Positions 11,582 through 23,318 of a stretch of DNA of 64,000 nucleotides are shown here, one piece after another. Position numbers and translations under genes: made by a program. Source of the DNA: Amorphophallus konjac (taxonomy: Eukaryota > Streptophyta > Magnoliopsida > Alismatales > Araceae); contig CM040121.1 of the NCBI GenBank assembly GCA_022559845.1, forward strand, positions 567,536,140 to 567,600,139, read 5' to 3'. Each line of letters starts with the position of its first letter. Within the stretch, counting starts at the first letter, position 1. Under the pieces are notes generated by a model. That model had not been told where the DNA came from and searched no databases. It saw only the letters and a program-made list of their open reading frames with translations.

Positions 11582-13847
11582 TGGTGCGAACACCCGAGCA
11601 GTTGAGCGGCGCGACACGCCGAGCCACCGGTACCGCACACGGAGCACGACTCGAGCCACCTCAGCGTCCATCTGGCTCAGAGACAGCCTGGAGACTCCGC
11701 CTTGAGCCTCCCCATTTTTCATATTTAATTAGACTTTATTTGTGTGTAAGGTGTGTTTATTTCATTTTATACGGTTTGCAATTATGAGTGTACGAGGGGC
11801 TTATTTGTAAAATGGGACCCCTGGGCCCCATGGGACCCCCAGGCCCCCTCCCATTGGTTCATATCAGCCTTGTGGGGTTGGTCAACATCCAAGGTGGACA
11901 TCTAGAAGCCTTGACTAGTCAATTGTCCACATGGGGGACAAGGGATCAAAATGGTCAACAATTCCAACCAAACCCACCTACCATGTCCCCCCCTTGGTCA
12001 AGGTGCGCCCCCCTCCCTATTTGTTTAATATTTTTGTTGTATGTTGATCAAAATTCATCCTAGCCATCCATCCCTAACTCCTAGATCCAACGGTGGAGGA
12101 TGGATTAGATGGGTGACCTATATATGCTTCTATTTTCCTATTTTCATGAATTAATGCCATAAGAATTGTGAAATTTGTTGGAGCATGGCCTAGGCCGCCC
12201 CCTTCTCCTCTCCCTCTTCCCCTTGAAGCTGTGAAGGCTTCCTTCAGGTGGTGAGACTCCACCCTATCAGTTCCGGTCGCCGCCGCCGCCGCCACGAGCC
12301 GCCACTGCCATCAACGGAGTTCTGCCCGTGCAGTACCACCGCAGTTTGTTCGAAATTCACAGATCTTCTCTGAGCTCATTCAGCTACCACATTAGTAGGA
12401 GTTGTTCCTGGGATGTTCCTCTCCAGCCACAAAAATCAGGCCAGCATTCAGATCACGTTTGCTAATTTTTGATTTTCGTCCACTCTTCCATTTCTGTTCT
12501 GCCAGAGTTCTATCCAGGTTCACCTCCGTCCTGAGTTTCATGTCTTAGATCCACTTTTTGATTTATTTTAGTTCGCCCAATTTTACTGGGGGTTTCACCC
12601 ATCCACTCCTTCATCCAAAATTTTTCTCAATTTTTTATTCACCCATATCATATTTTCTAAAATTCGTTCTCAGACCCATCTACAGTTCTGTCCACTTGTT
12701 CCCAGATCCGACCACCAGTCACCCCAAAAATCATAACAAATCGCCACCATCTCCAACTCGAATTCTAAAAATAGTCCCAGTTCCGTGGTTTGATTCCCTA
12801 CAACTCCTAAGAAGAGATCAAGAGATGACTCGGAGGTTCACTAGGCGTTCAACGGTGGTTCTCAGACAAGTGCCCTGCAGATCTGAGATTTCAGTTACTG
12901 TACAACAGGGACTTGTAAATTCAATAAAGTTATGATCCGAACAGATCCAGCAGATCTCTCGGAGTGTAGATTGAAGCATTTGAAGAGAGCTTTCCAACGA
13001 TAGCTCATGCGTCCCGATCCGACGTCGGGATTGACCGCAGCGGCAGTTTCCGCCGGAGCGCGCGCCGGAAGACAGCAACCAAAATCCGTGGGTTATTAGT
13101 TCAAGAGATGGGAATCGGGGCCGATCGACCCCCGATCGGTGTTCCCGGCCGACCGCCGTCCGTGGAGGCGCGCCACCAGGGGTCCCCATCACAGTGGGTC
13201 CCACCCCCGCAGATCCGGAGGACAGCGCCGTCCGTGGGCCCCGCGGGCCCGTAGAAGCCGCCGTTCGGAAAGCACGAAAACGCGGAGTTCGGCACCGCCG
13301 GGCGACATCAAGATGCTGCCCGTCAACCCGAGTTGCGTGATTCCCGGACCCCACATGTGACCTTTTACCTCCCTGCGTGGAGTGGGTCGACTTAGTGTAT
13401 TGCTGTAATCATTGTTAACCGGGAGTCCGTAATTCGGCCGGGGTTGTCTTCGCCACGCCGGGTGCGTGGAGGTAATGGTCCGAACCTCTTGGCGTTCATT
13501 TGCTTAGCTAGTATATGGTCTGTTGCCGCTGCCGAGAGTGTAGGTACTAGCCCGTGTGTCCATGTCACCGTTGTGAGAGTGAGAGTGACCCGTCCCGCGA
13601 CTCGATCTGAGTCCGGAAGTTGAGTCGGACTACCCTTGACCTCCGCCGGTTCCTTAACCGCGCACGGTCCGCGCTTTCCCTCGCTTGGGACGACGAGTGA
13701 GCTTCCACTTCTGTTAGCGACGTTTCGCCACTAGGAGCTCGTAGTGTCGGGCTTAGTGTCTCCCTGGTGTATGTTGCTGGTCGTGTCTTCATCTAGAGTC
13801 CGAGGGTGGCACCATATAGTGTCGTCTCCCGTGTCCGTCCCGCATCA
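11582..13847 (+). repeat. A1 5' LTR
   Basis: This 2266 bp repeat begins TGGTGCGAACACC and ends CCCGCATCA. It matches 17576-19788 and the LTRs of A2. A TATA-like box lies at 12119-12125. The many open frames on both strands recur in every copy only because the LTR is duplicated. Confidence 0.94.
12119..12125 (+). promoter_or_regulatory. TATA-like box, A1 5' LTR
   Basis: TATATAT in the context gacctatatatgc lies about 540 bases into the LTR and is kept at 18064-18070 in the 3' LTR. It would start the genomic RNA. The call is from sequence and position only. Confidence 0.6.
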
Positions 13848-13850
13848 GTT

Positions 13851-13862
13851 TGGTATCAGAGC
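13851..13862 (+). other. A1 primer-binding site (initiator Met tRNA)
   Basis: TGGTATCAGAGC, three bases after the LTR, is the standard plant sequence complementary to the 3' end of initiator Met tRNA. It primes minus-strand synthesis. Confidence 0.95.
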
Positions 13863-14172
13863 TGGTCGAGTCTAGGGTAGTCTTTGTATATGTCTTGCAT
13901 GCATCATGGTCTAAGTCGAGTCTAGGACCATCATTATTTTCAAAACAAAAAAAAAAAGAAGAGTGTGTTTTAAATTGCATTTGCACCCTTTATTCGGTAT
14001 CTTAAAAGGTGTTGTCCGAACGTTAGGCTACGCCTACCGGGAGGTCGCACACTTGCGGGAGTGATCTTCGGATCGATTAACTCCGCCCCGTACCGGATAT
14101 TGGTTTAGGTCTAAGTGCATCATTTAGTGTGTGTTTGCATTAGTCGGTGTCTTCTAGGTCGTGTGTCTTTGC
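13863..14172 (+). other. A1 untranslated leader
   Basis: About 310 bases lie between the primer site and the first credible Gag ATG at 14173. They hold no open frame of note. The same leader with small changes occurs in A2 at 34740-35105. Confidence 0.7.
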
Positions 14173-17100
14173 ATGCCCACCCGTCGAGGCACCCAGTACT
14201 CGCCACCACCACCTATGGCGGAGTCCCGAGCCCGTAGTTCCGATGAGTCTTCCACGGCCGAGATGTTCCGGGCCATCATGGATCGTTTAGATACGCGTAT
14301 GGATGGTCTTAGTACGCGTATGGATGGCATAGGAACGCGTCTAGAAGGGCGGATGAAAGCCCTCGAGGATCGGGCCGAGTCTTCGGATCAGTCCATCCAG
14401 GGCTTAGTTGGGAGGATTGCCATCCTTGAGAGGGGCCCAGTAGCGGCGCAACCCGCGCCGACGAACGGCCAACAGGAGCCGGTTCAGCAGCCTGCTGTGC
14501 CAAGGGCTCAGGCAGAGAATGTTGGGGTTCAACAGGTGCATGTGGTGGATGATTATGCATCTGATAATGATCATGGGGGTAACGGTCGTCGTCATCAATG
14601 ACGGAATCGTGATGACGACCGCATTCTTAGGGGTGTACGTGCGGACCCTCCCACTTTTAGCGGGTCCTTGGACCCTAGGGTGTATTTAGATTGGGAGGCC
14701 GGCATGGACCGGTACTTCGAGTGGTTTGAGATGACGGACCACCGAAGAGTCCGATACGCAAAGATGAAGTTGCAAGGGCAGGCCCAAACTTATTGGATCA
14801 ATGTGGAGAGCCTGCTCAACCAGTGACGTCAACCCCAGATCGGTACTTGGGATGATATGAAAACCAAGTTGAGGGAGAAGTACCTTCCCGCCTCATATCG
14901 CCAACGTCTCATAAACAAGTGGTAAAGCATCTCCCAAGGGAACCGATCCGTGACCGAGTACACCGCCGAGTTCGATGAGTATTATTTGCGCTGCGGGGTC
15001 ATGGAAGAGAGCACCATGACGATATCCCACTTTCAGAGAGGTTTACGGCCCAATTATCAATATGAACTCTTTCGCCGCAATGCCACCACTTTGGAGCAGG
15101 CATATCAGATTGCTCTCGAATTGGAGCAGTTCGAGGCCGAGTTTGAGTCACCCCATCGGTTGGGCTCTTTCCCCCTTCGTAGTGTCGAGTCCCGTGGCTC
15201 ATCTGGCACGTATCCGAGGGCCCCCATGGCATGACCTCAGGAGCCCGCTCGCCCCGAGCCCTTTGCTCCTAGGCCTCGTCCTCCACCCCCGAGGGACCTT
15301 CCTCGTCTCCAGCATCTTACGGCCCCACCCATAACCCGTCCACTGGCACCCGCACCTCCTGCACGTCCTTTGTTGCCTACGCCTCCTATCCGTCGGGAGG
15401 ATAAAGGTAAAGGACCTATGATTGGGGAGCCTAGTGGATCACGGCAGCAGTGTTATCGCTGCAATGGGTTTGGCCATTTCGCCAACCAGTGTCCCACCCG
15501 CCCATCTCTTCACATTGGGGACACAGAGGCCGAGGATACCACCCCTACGGACCTCGAGTTAGTCATCTATGAGGCAGATGAAGAGTTAGCTGACGAGTAC
15601 TATGAGATGGGAGGTGAGGCCCAGGATGTCCAGCAGTCGGACAATACCCACGTGGGGGTCGTCAGATGTATCCTCACCCAGCCACAGGTCAGTGATGACT
15701 GGCGTCGGACCACTATCCTTCAGGTATTCTATAGGCTGGGAAAGCAAATTTGCAAGGTGGTCATCGATAGCGGGAGTTGTATCAATACAATCTCCATGAA
15801 CGCTGTCGCTCATCTTGGTCTCACACCCGTAGACCATCCTTGTCCCTATCAGGTATCATGGGTGGATACCACTTCCATTTCGGTCAGGCTGCGGTGCTTG
15901 GTCCCGCTGCAGCTCCACTCCTACCGTGATGAGATCTGGTGTGATGTTCTCCCCATGGAAGTGGGAAGTATCATTCTTGGTAGGCCGTGGTTATTCGACC
16001 GAGATGCCACACTCCATGGTCGGTCGAACACCTGTACCTTCGACCACGATGGCCAGCGGGTCACCCTCCACCCCGTTCGGCCCAGGAGCCCATCAGTCAG
16101 GGGTCCTACTGGCCCTAGTACTCCAAAGCCTTCCGTACCCGGGCCCAGTACCCCATCCCCAGCTCGGACTATGACCGTTGCCTCTGGTCCAGGAGAGCCC
16201 TCGACGAGGAGATTGATGATGATTAGCTCCCGGGAAATGGAGCAGGAGCTTAGTCAGGGCTGTCTGGAGAACAAGGTGGCTGATGCCTTGAGTCGGCGAG
16301 CATGTTTGTTTACCACCATGAGTGCCGAGGTCATAGGGTTAGAGAAGATGAAGGAGGCCTATGTTGATTGTCCTGACTTCGGTCAAATTTTTACCACCCT
16401 CCAGGCCGGACCCTCGAGGGACCTTGATGAGTATGTGCTTCAGGAGGGTTACCTCTTTCGAGGTAGCAGGCTATGTGTTCCCCGAACATCGGTTCGAGAT
16501 TTCTTAGTGTGGAAATTACATGCGGGAGGTCTAGCCGGCCACTTTGGTCGGAACAAGACTATTGAGGCAGTGGAGCATCGATTTTATTGGCCGAGCTTGA
16601 AGCGCGATGTCGCTAACATCGTGGCTCAGTGCCGTACATGTGCTACGGCCAAGATGAAGAAGCAAAGCTCGGGCCTTTATACGCCTCTCCCCGTGCCTGA
16701 TGCCCTGTGACAGGATGTTAGTATGGACTTTGTTTTGGGATTGCCACGTACCTCCAGGAAGCATGATTCGGTCTATGTGGTGGTTGACCATTTCTCGAAG
16801 ATGGCCCTCTTTATTCCTTGCTCGAAGACTTCGGATGCTTCGAGGGTAGCCCGCCTTTTTCTTACGCATGTGGTGTGCAAGTTCGGGTTGCCTCGCACTA
16901 TAGTGTCTGACCGTGATGTTAGATTCACTTCCTACTTTTGGAAGACACTATGGCATATGATGGGTACTCACGTCAAGTTTTCCACTGCATATCATCCCCA
17001 GACAGGCGGTCAAACCGAGGTGGTCAATAGGAGTCTGGGAGATCTTTTGAGGTGTCTAGTTAAGGACCGCATTGGGGTTTGGGATCTCATTTTACCTATG

Positions 17101-17673
17101 GCTGAGTTTGCATACAATGATTCGGTGAATAGGTCTACCGGCATGAGTCCATTTGAGATTGTCACATGTCGTAGGCCTAGGAAACCCGTTGACCTTGTCC
17201 CTATGCCTATCCATGCTAGAGTGTCGGAGTCGGCCGAGTCGTTTGCTAGGCACGTTAGGAGTTTGCATGACGACATCCGTCGTCACATTGAGGCTGGCAA
17301 TGCACTGTACAAGGAGTTAGCCGATGCCCACCGACACCACCGAGAGTTCCACGAGGGTGAATATGTCATGATCAGGGTAAGACCTGAATGGTTTCCCTCT
17401 GGAACCGTTAAGAAGTTGCAAGCTCGCGAAGCCGGTCCATTCAGAGTGTTGAAACGCGTTGGATCCAATGCGTACGTTGTGGACTTGCCCAAGGAATATG
17501 GTATAAGCTCTACCTTCAATGTATCGGATCTTGTTGCATATAGGGACCCAGCGGTGATCCCTAGTGAGCCACCGGTACCGCACACGGAGCACGACTCGAG
17601 CCACCTCAGCGTCCATCTGGCTCGGAGACAGCCTGGAGACTCCGCCTTGAGTCTCCCCATTTTTCATATTTAA
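14173..17673 (+). pseudogene. A1 gag-protease-integrase polyprotein, RT deleted
   Basis: One reading frame spans the interior. Gag: a heptad-like stretch MDRLDTRMDGL near 14280, a capsid-like region (YLDWEAGMDRYFEWFEM) at 14680-15230 and a CCHC knuckle CYRCNGFGHF at 15451-15492. Protease: active-site DSG near 15766. The frame then jumps at about 16245-16265 to the end of RNase H (ENKVADALSRR) and on to integrase, with an HHCC zinc domain and the triad Asp (SMDFVLGLP), Asp (IVSDRDVRF), Glu (GGQTEVVNR). Premature stops are at 14599, 14824, 14923, 15232 and 16708 (four TGA, one TAA), with no frameshift. The 3' end is fused to LTR DNA by a deletion, so the chromodomain and polypurine tract are gone. 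Confidence 0.9.
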
Positions 17674-19788
17674 TTAGACTTTATTTGTGTGTAAGGTGTG
17701 TTTATTTCATTTTATACGGTTTGCAATTATGAGTGTACGAGGGGCTTATTTGTAAAATGGGACCCCTGGGCCCCATGGGACCCCCAGGCCCCCTCCCATT
17801 GGTCCATATCAGCCTTGTGGGGTTGGTCAACATCCAAGGTGGACATCTAGAAGCCTTGACTAGTCAATTGTCCACATGGGGGACAAGGGACCAAAATGGT
17901 CAACAATTCCAACCAAACCCACCTACCATGTCCCCCCCTTGGTCAAGGTGCGCCCCCCTCCCTATTTGTTTAATATTTTTGTTGTATGTTGATCAAAATT
18001 CATCCTAGCCATCCATCCCTAACTCCTAGATCCAACGGTGGAGGATGGATTAGATGGGTGACCTATATATGCTTGTATTTTCCTATTTTCATGAATTAAT
18101 GCCATAAGAATTGTGAAATTTGTTGGAGCATGGCCTAGGCCGCCCCCTTCTCCTCTCCCTCTTCCCCTTGAAGCTGTGAAGGCTTCCTTCAGGTGGTGAG
18201 ACTCCACCCTATCAGTTCCGGTCGCCGCCGCCGCCACGAGCCACCACCGCCATCAACGGAGTTCTGCCCGCACAGTACCACCGCAGCTTGTTCGAAATTC
18301 ACAGATCTTCTCCGAGCTCATTCGGCTACCAAATTAGGAGGAGTTGTTCCTGGGATGTTCCTCTCCACCCACAAAAATCAGGCCAGCATTCATATCACGT
18401 TTGCTAATTTTTGATTTTTGTCCACTCTTCCATTTCTTTTCTGCCAGAGTTCTGTCCAAGTTCACCTCCGTCCTGAGTTTCATGTCTTAGATCCACTTTT
18501 TGATTTATGTTAGTTCTCCCCATTTTACTGGGGGTTCCACCCATCCACTTCTTCATCCACAATTTTTCTTAATTTTTGATTCGCCCATATCATATTTTCT
18601 AAAATTCGTTCTCAGACCCATCTACAGTTCTGTCCACCTGTTCCCAGATCCGACCACCAGTCACCCCAAAAATCATAACAAATCGCCACCACCTCCAAAT
18701 CTAATTCTAAAAATAGTCCCCGTTCCATGGTTTGATTCCCTACAACTCCTAAGAAGAGATCAAGAGATGAATCGGAGGTTCACTAGGCGGTCAATGGTGG
18801 TTCTCAGACAAGTGCCCTGCAGATCTGAGATTTTGGTTACTGTACAACAGGGACTTGTAAATTCAATAAAGTTCTGATCCGACCAGATCCAGCAGATCTC
18901 TCTGGGTGTAGATTGAAGCATTTGAAGAGCGCTTTCCAACGATAGCTCATGCGTCCCGATCCGACGTCGGGATTGACCGCAGCGACAGTTTCCGCCGGAG
19001 CGCGCGCCGGAAGACAGCAACCAAAATCCGTGGGTTATTAGTTCAAGAGTTGAGAATCGGGGCCGATCGACCCCCGATCGGTGTTCCCGGCCGACCGCCG
19101 TCTGTGGAGGCGCGCCACCAGGGGTCCCCATCACAGTGGGTCCCACCCCCGCAGATCCGGAGGACAGCGCCGTCCGTGGGCCCCGCGGGCCCGTAGAAGC
19201 CGCCGTTCGGAAAGCACAAAAACGCGGAGTTCGGCACCGCCGGGCGACATCAAGATGCTGCCCGTCAACCCGAGTTGCGTGATTCCCGGACCCCACATGT
19301 GACCTTTTACCTCCCTGCGTGGAGTGGGTCGACTTAGTGTATTGCTGTAATCATTGTTAACCGGGAGTCCGTAATTCGGCCGGGGTTGTCTTCGCCACGT
19401 CGGGTGCGTGGATGTAATGGTCCGAACCTCTTGGCGTTCATTTGCTTCGCTAGTATATGGTCTGTTGCCGCTGCCGAGAGTGTAGGTACTAGCCCGTGTG
19501 TCCATGTCACCGCTGTGAGAGTGAGAGTGACCCATCTCGCGACTCGATCCGAGTCCGGAAGTTGAGTCGGACTACCCTTGACCTCCGTCGGTTCCTTAAC
19601 TGCGCACGGTCCGCGCTTTCCCTCGCTTGGGATGACGAGTGAGCTTCCACTTCTGTTAGCGACGTTTCGCCACTAGGAGCTCGTAGTGTCGGGCTTAGTG
19701 TCTCCCTGGTGTATGTGTTGGTCGTGTCTTCATCTAGAGTCCGAGGGTGGCACCATATAGTGTCGTCTCCCGTGTCCGTCCCGCATCA
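17576..19788 (+). repeat. A1 3' LTR, first 39 bases deleted
   Basis: It matches the 5' LTR from 11621 onward. The junction falls in GAGCC, which is present both in the integrase tail (ctagtgagcc) and in the LTR (cgccgagccacc). A2 keeps the intact arrangement at 37383-37700. The TATA-like box is at 18064-18070. Confidence 0.92.
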
Positions 19789-19793
19789 AAACT
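19789..19793. repeat. A1 target-site duplication, right copy (AAACT)
   Basis: This second copy of the 5-base target directly follows the LTR end CCCGCATCA. E1 pol sequence resumes after it. Confidence 0.93.
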
Positions 19794-21455
19794 CCACCTC
19801 GGCCAGCGACAAAATCCGGGGTAGGTCGGGGTCCGCACGTTGAGCCTCAGTCACCTGACAATGAATAGCTGGCGTGACAGTCAAGCTCGCAAGGACAGCC
19901 GAACCCTGATCCCGAGGGATCTTGAGCCTAAAAGTCATGGCCGGCACCTGCTCCCATAACCTCCACTTCCTCAACAACATCTGACTGACCACCACCTTCC
20001 TACTCAAGGCATCAGTCATGACATTCATCCTGCCAGGCTGATACGATAGAGTAAAATCATAATCCTTCATGTACTCCATCCACCTCCTCTACCTGAGGTT
20101 AAGATCCTTCTGGGTAAACACATACCTTAAACTCTGATGGTCAGTGAACATCTCAAACTTCTCACCATACAGATAGTGCCTCTAGATCTTCAGAGCGAAA
20201 ATCACCCCCGCAAACTCAAGATCATGAGTAGGGTAGTTCTCCTCATGTGGATTCAATTGCCGAGATGCATACGTCACAACTCCACCGTGTTGCATCAGCA
20301 CAGCACCCAAACCTACCCTGGAAGCATCTGCACACACCACAAAACTTCCCGATCCAGAAGGCAACACCAACACCAGAGCAGTCGTGAGCAATCTCTTCAG
20401 CTCCATGAAGCTCTACTCACACTCCTCCATCCAGACAAACGGCACCTCCTTCCGCGTAAGCCTAGTCATCGGGGCCGTAATACGAGAAAAATGCTGGATG
20501 AACCTTCTATAATAGCCTGCAAGCCCCAGAAAACTCCGAATCTCCATGACGGAACTCGGCCTCGGCCACTGCACCACAACCTCGACCTTGGCCGGGTCCA
20601 CGGAAACACCGTCACCAGAAATCACGTGCCCCAAAAAGTGCACATATCGCAACCAAAACTCACACTTGCTGAGCTTGGCATATAACTGGTGATCCCGCAA
20701 GGTCTGCAACACCACTCTCAAATGATGCACATGCTTCTCAGCAGACCGCGAATACACAAGGATGTCGTCCAAAATACGACCACGAACTGGTCTAGATACG
20801 GACGGAACACCTTATGCATCAAATCCATAAATGTCGCGGGGGCATTGGTGAGCCCAAACGGCATCACCAAGAACTCATAATGCCCATACCTCGAGCGGAA
20901 CGCAGTCTTCTCAACATTAGACTCTCGAATCCACAGCTGGTAATAACCCGATCTCAGGTCAATCCGCGAAAACACCCGGGCCGACTGAAGCTGATCAAAC
21001 AAGTCATCAATCTGAGGCAACGGATACTTGTTCTTAACAGTTGCCTGGTTCAACTATCGGTAGTCGATGCACAGCCTCAGACTATCATCCTTCTTCTTCA
21101 CGAACAACACCGGCGCACCCCAAGGGGAAAAGCTAGGACGAATGTATCCCTTGGCCAGCAACTCCTGCAACTGCACCTTCAGATCTCTCAACTCCGCCGG
21201 CGCCATACGATAAGGGGCCTTCGACATAGGCGCCGTACCAAGTACCACCTCAATCATGAAATCAATCTCTCGCTGCGGTGGCAATCCTGACAACTCCTCG
21301 GGAAAAACATCGAAAAACTCACACACAATCGAGATGTCCTCCACATCCGGACACTGCCGATCGACCAAAATCACAGAAGCGAGAAAACCTTGACAACCTA
21401 TGTCAAGCAATCTACGAGCCCTAATAGCCGAAATAAGAAATCGGGAGGAGGAAGA
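19794..21455 (-). pseudogene. E1 reverse transcriptase and RNase H (broken)
   Basis: This is the middle of E1 pol on the minus strand. The RT begins near 21290 ([11 protein letters not shown]), with [14 protein letters not shown] near 21110 and [12 protein letters not shown] near 20850. The catalytic pair is at 20764-20769 (followed by [11 protein letters not shown]), but one base is missing in the T-run just before it (about 20770-20775), so the frame changes exactly at the active site. RNase H shows [15 protein letters not shown] near 20330 and ends VMTDALSRK near 20010. Stops include 21054 and 20413, both TAG. The RNase H-integrase linker is cut by A1. Confidence 0.92.
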
Positions 21456-23165
21456 TCAGATACCATGGAAATAGAAGGTGGGTCCACAAAGCTGCTGGAA
21501 GTAGACCCTCTTCGAGCCGCAATCCACCATGGCATGATGGACCTCGAGCCAATCCATGCCCAAGATCGCATTAAAGTCCTGAAGTGGCAATGCATAAAGC
21601 CTGGCCGGTAAGTTTCGCCCATCCACCCACACAGGCACCTTCTTGAAGAAGTACGGGGTGAGCATGAAATCACCGGTAGGCAACTCCACTGCCAGGTCAC
21701 AGGACACCTCAGTCGCCGACTCCTTGGCACTCTGAGCAAACTCCTCTGAAATAAACGAATGAGATGCACCAGAATCAAACAAAACTCGAGCCGCGTAACC
21801 AAGAATCAGAATAGTACCTTCCACCAATGGGATGCCTCAGCCTTTGCTCTGGTAATGTGGATAACTCTACCTCGGGCTCTCTACCTCCCTGTGGTAGCTG
21901 ACCGAGCCAACTGAGGAAACTGACCCTGTTGCTAGTACTGCTGCGACTGTGACGGCATCTGCTGGGGCTGAAACTACTGCTGCTACTGAAACTCATGCGG
22001 CTGGCACGGTCTCTGCGGACAGTCACGCGCCATGTGCCCTGGCTAGTCACACCTGAAGCAAACCACGGGGTGCCGTACACTACCTGCCTAGATGAGAATC
22101 GCCGCACCAAGGACACCTTCCCTGAGAACCAGTCAATGAACCCTGACGCTGGAACTGGGTAGGCTATTGAACACTACCCACAGACTGCTGCGCCTGATCT
22201 CCGCGACCTCGGCGCCTCCTGCCAAAACCAGCTTCCTCGAGCAACTTCTTGAGCTTCGATCCCAGAGATGACGAATCTGATGTCGACGCCCCGGACGGGG
22301 ACGTCCCTGAACCACCTGTTGAGATCTGGATAGAACTCTACTGCTGCACGGACGCCGGCTGACCAAAACTCATCTGCATCTGACCCGCACTGCCCTGACC
22401 TCGAACCTTCTGTATGTCTCTCTCCAATGCCGCTGCTACTCTGCAAGCCGCATCCACGTTGGTCAACCCTGACGCAAGCAAAGGATGCCTCAGCTCTAAT
22501 CTCAGACCCTCAATAAACTGATCGGTCCGCACCGTCTCATCTACCACAATGTGCGATGGATATCGGCCCAACTCAATGAACCTGGACCTGTACTCCACCA
22601 CAGTCATGTCACCCTAGACCAGGTCCAAAAACTCACGTAACTTCTGCGACCTGAGAAAAGACGGGAAAAAAGCACGCTCGAAAGCCGGTACGAACTCCTG
22701 CCACAAGATCTGCCGAAGGGGACGGGACTGGAACACTGCTCCCCACTCTGACATCCACCAAGTTCGGGCTGGCCCCTGCAATCGATACGTAGCCAACACC
22801 ACCTTCTCTTCCTCAGGACACTCCATCCAAATGAACACTCACTCCATGTCATCTAACCACTCTCTGGCCACCTCTGGATCTGACTGCCCGCTGAAAGTAG
22901 ATGGCTGGTACTGCAAGAAATCCCTCAGCGCGCGGTTACTCTGAGAGGATGAGCCCTCACTAGCATCACCGCCCTGCTGCTGCTGCGGCGGCTGCTGATA
23001 CTGCTACTGCTGAATAACATACTGATACATTCCCCGGAAGAACTCCTCTGGCCCGGGAACTCTCGCCCCCTCAGTTGCATCTACTGGAAGCTCTACTATA
23101 CTCTGCCCTTCCTGGCCCCCACCCGACTCTCCCTGTTGGGAACGAGTCGCTCTCCTGGGCGCCAT
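21456..23165 (-). pseudogene. E1 gag and protease (broken)
   Basis: The likely start is the ATG at 23165 (MAPRRATRSQQGES). The capsid region runs through WMSEWGAVFQSRPL near 22730 and SRFIELGRYP near 22570, and a basic linker follows (GRRRRGRG near 22200). Two zinc knuckles come next: CPWCGDSHLGR near 22100 and CFRCD..PGHMARDCP near 22050. The protease has [13 protein letters not shown] near 21780. Stops at 23004, 22614, 22338 and 22164 and one within each knuckle are all TAG at expected Gln codons. Two frameshifts lie near 22080 and 21835. Structural Gag packages the RNA; the protease would cut the polyprotein. Confidence 0.88.
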
Positions 23166-23304
23166 AACACCTGCTAACAAAATAATCGACGATGTTAACA
23201 AAAACACGTTGAGCCCTACGACAGTCGCCAACTGTATAGGACATTCATGGACCTTCTAGACCACTACAAATCGTTTCAAGTTCTGATGTACCTCCACAAC
23301 CTAC

Positions 23305-23316
23305 GCTCTGATACCA
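23305..23316 (-). other. E1 primer-binding site (initiator Met tRNA)
   Basis: TGGTATCAGAGC on the minus strand lies two bases from the 5' LTR end. Confidence 0.95.
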
Positions 23317-23318
23317 AC

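Larger units (their letters stand above)
11582..19788 (+). mobile_element. A1: chromovirus lacking reverse transcriptase, nested in E1
   Basis: A plus-strand LTR retrotransposon is flanked by AAACT. It has a 5' LTR of 2266 bp, a primer site, one long gag-protease-integrase frame and a 3' LTR that has lost its first 39 bases. The whole reverse transcriptase and nearly all of RNase H are missing between protease and integrase. The integrase tail (YGISSTFNVSDLVAY) and the chromodomain position of its relative A2 suggest a CRM- or Galadriel-like chromovirus; I cannot settle the lineage. It is decayed, with five premature stops. Confidence 0.93.

Noticed and set aside
12818..13354. 178-codon minus-strand frame recurring at 18760-19296 and, in pieces, near 33976-34233 and 38917-39488
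   Set aside because: It recurs only because it lies in the duplicated A-family LTR. It is antisense to the element and changes length and frame between copies.
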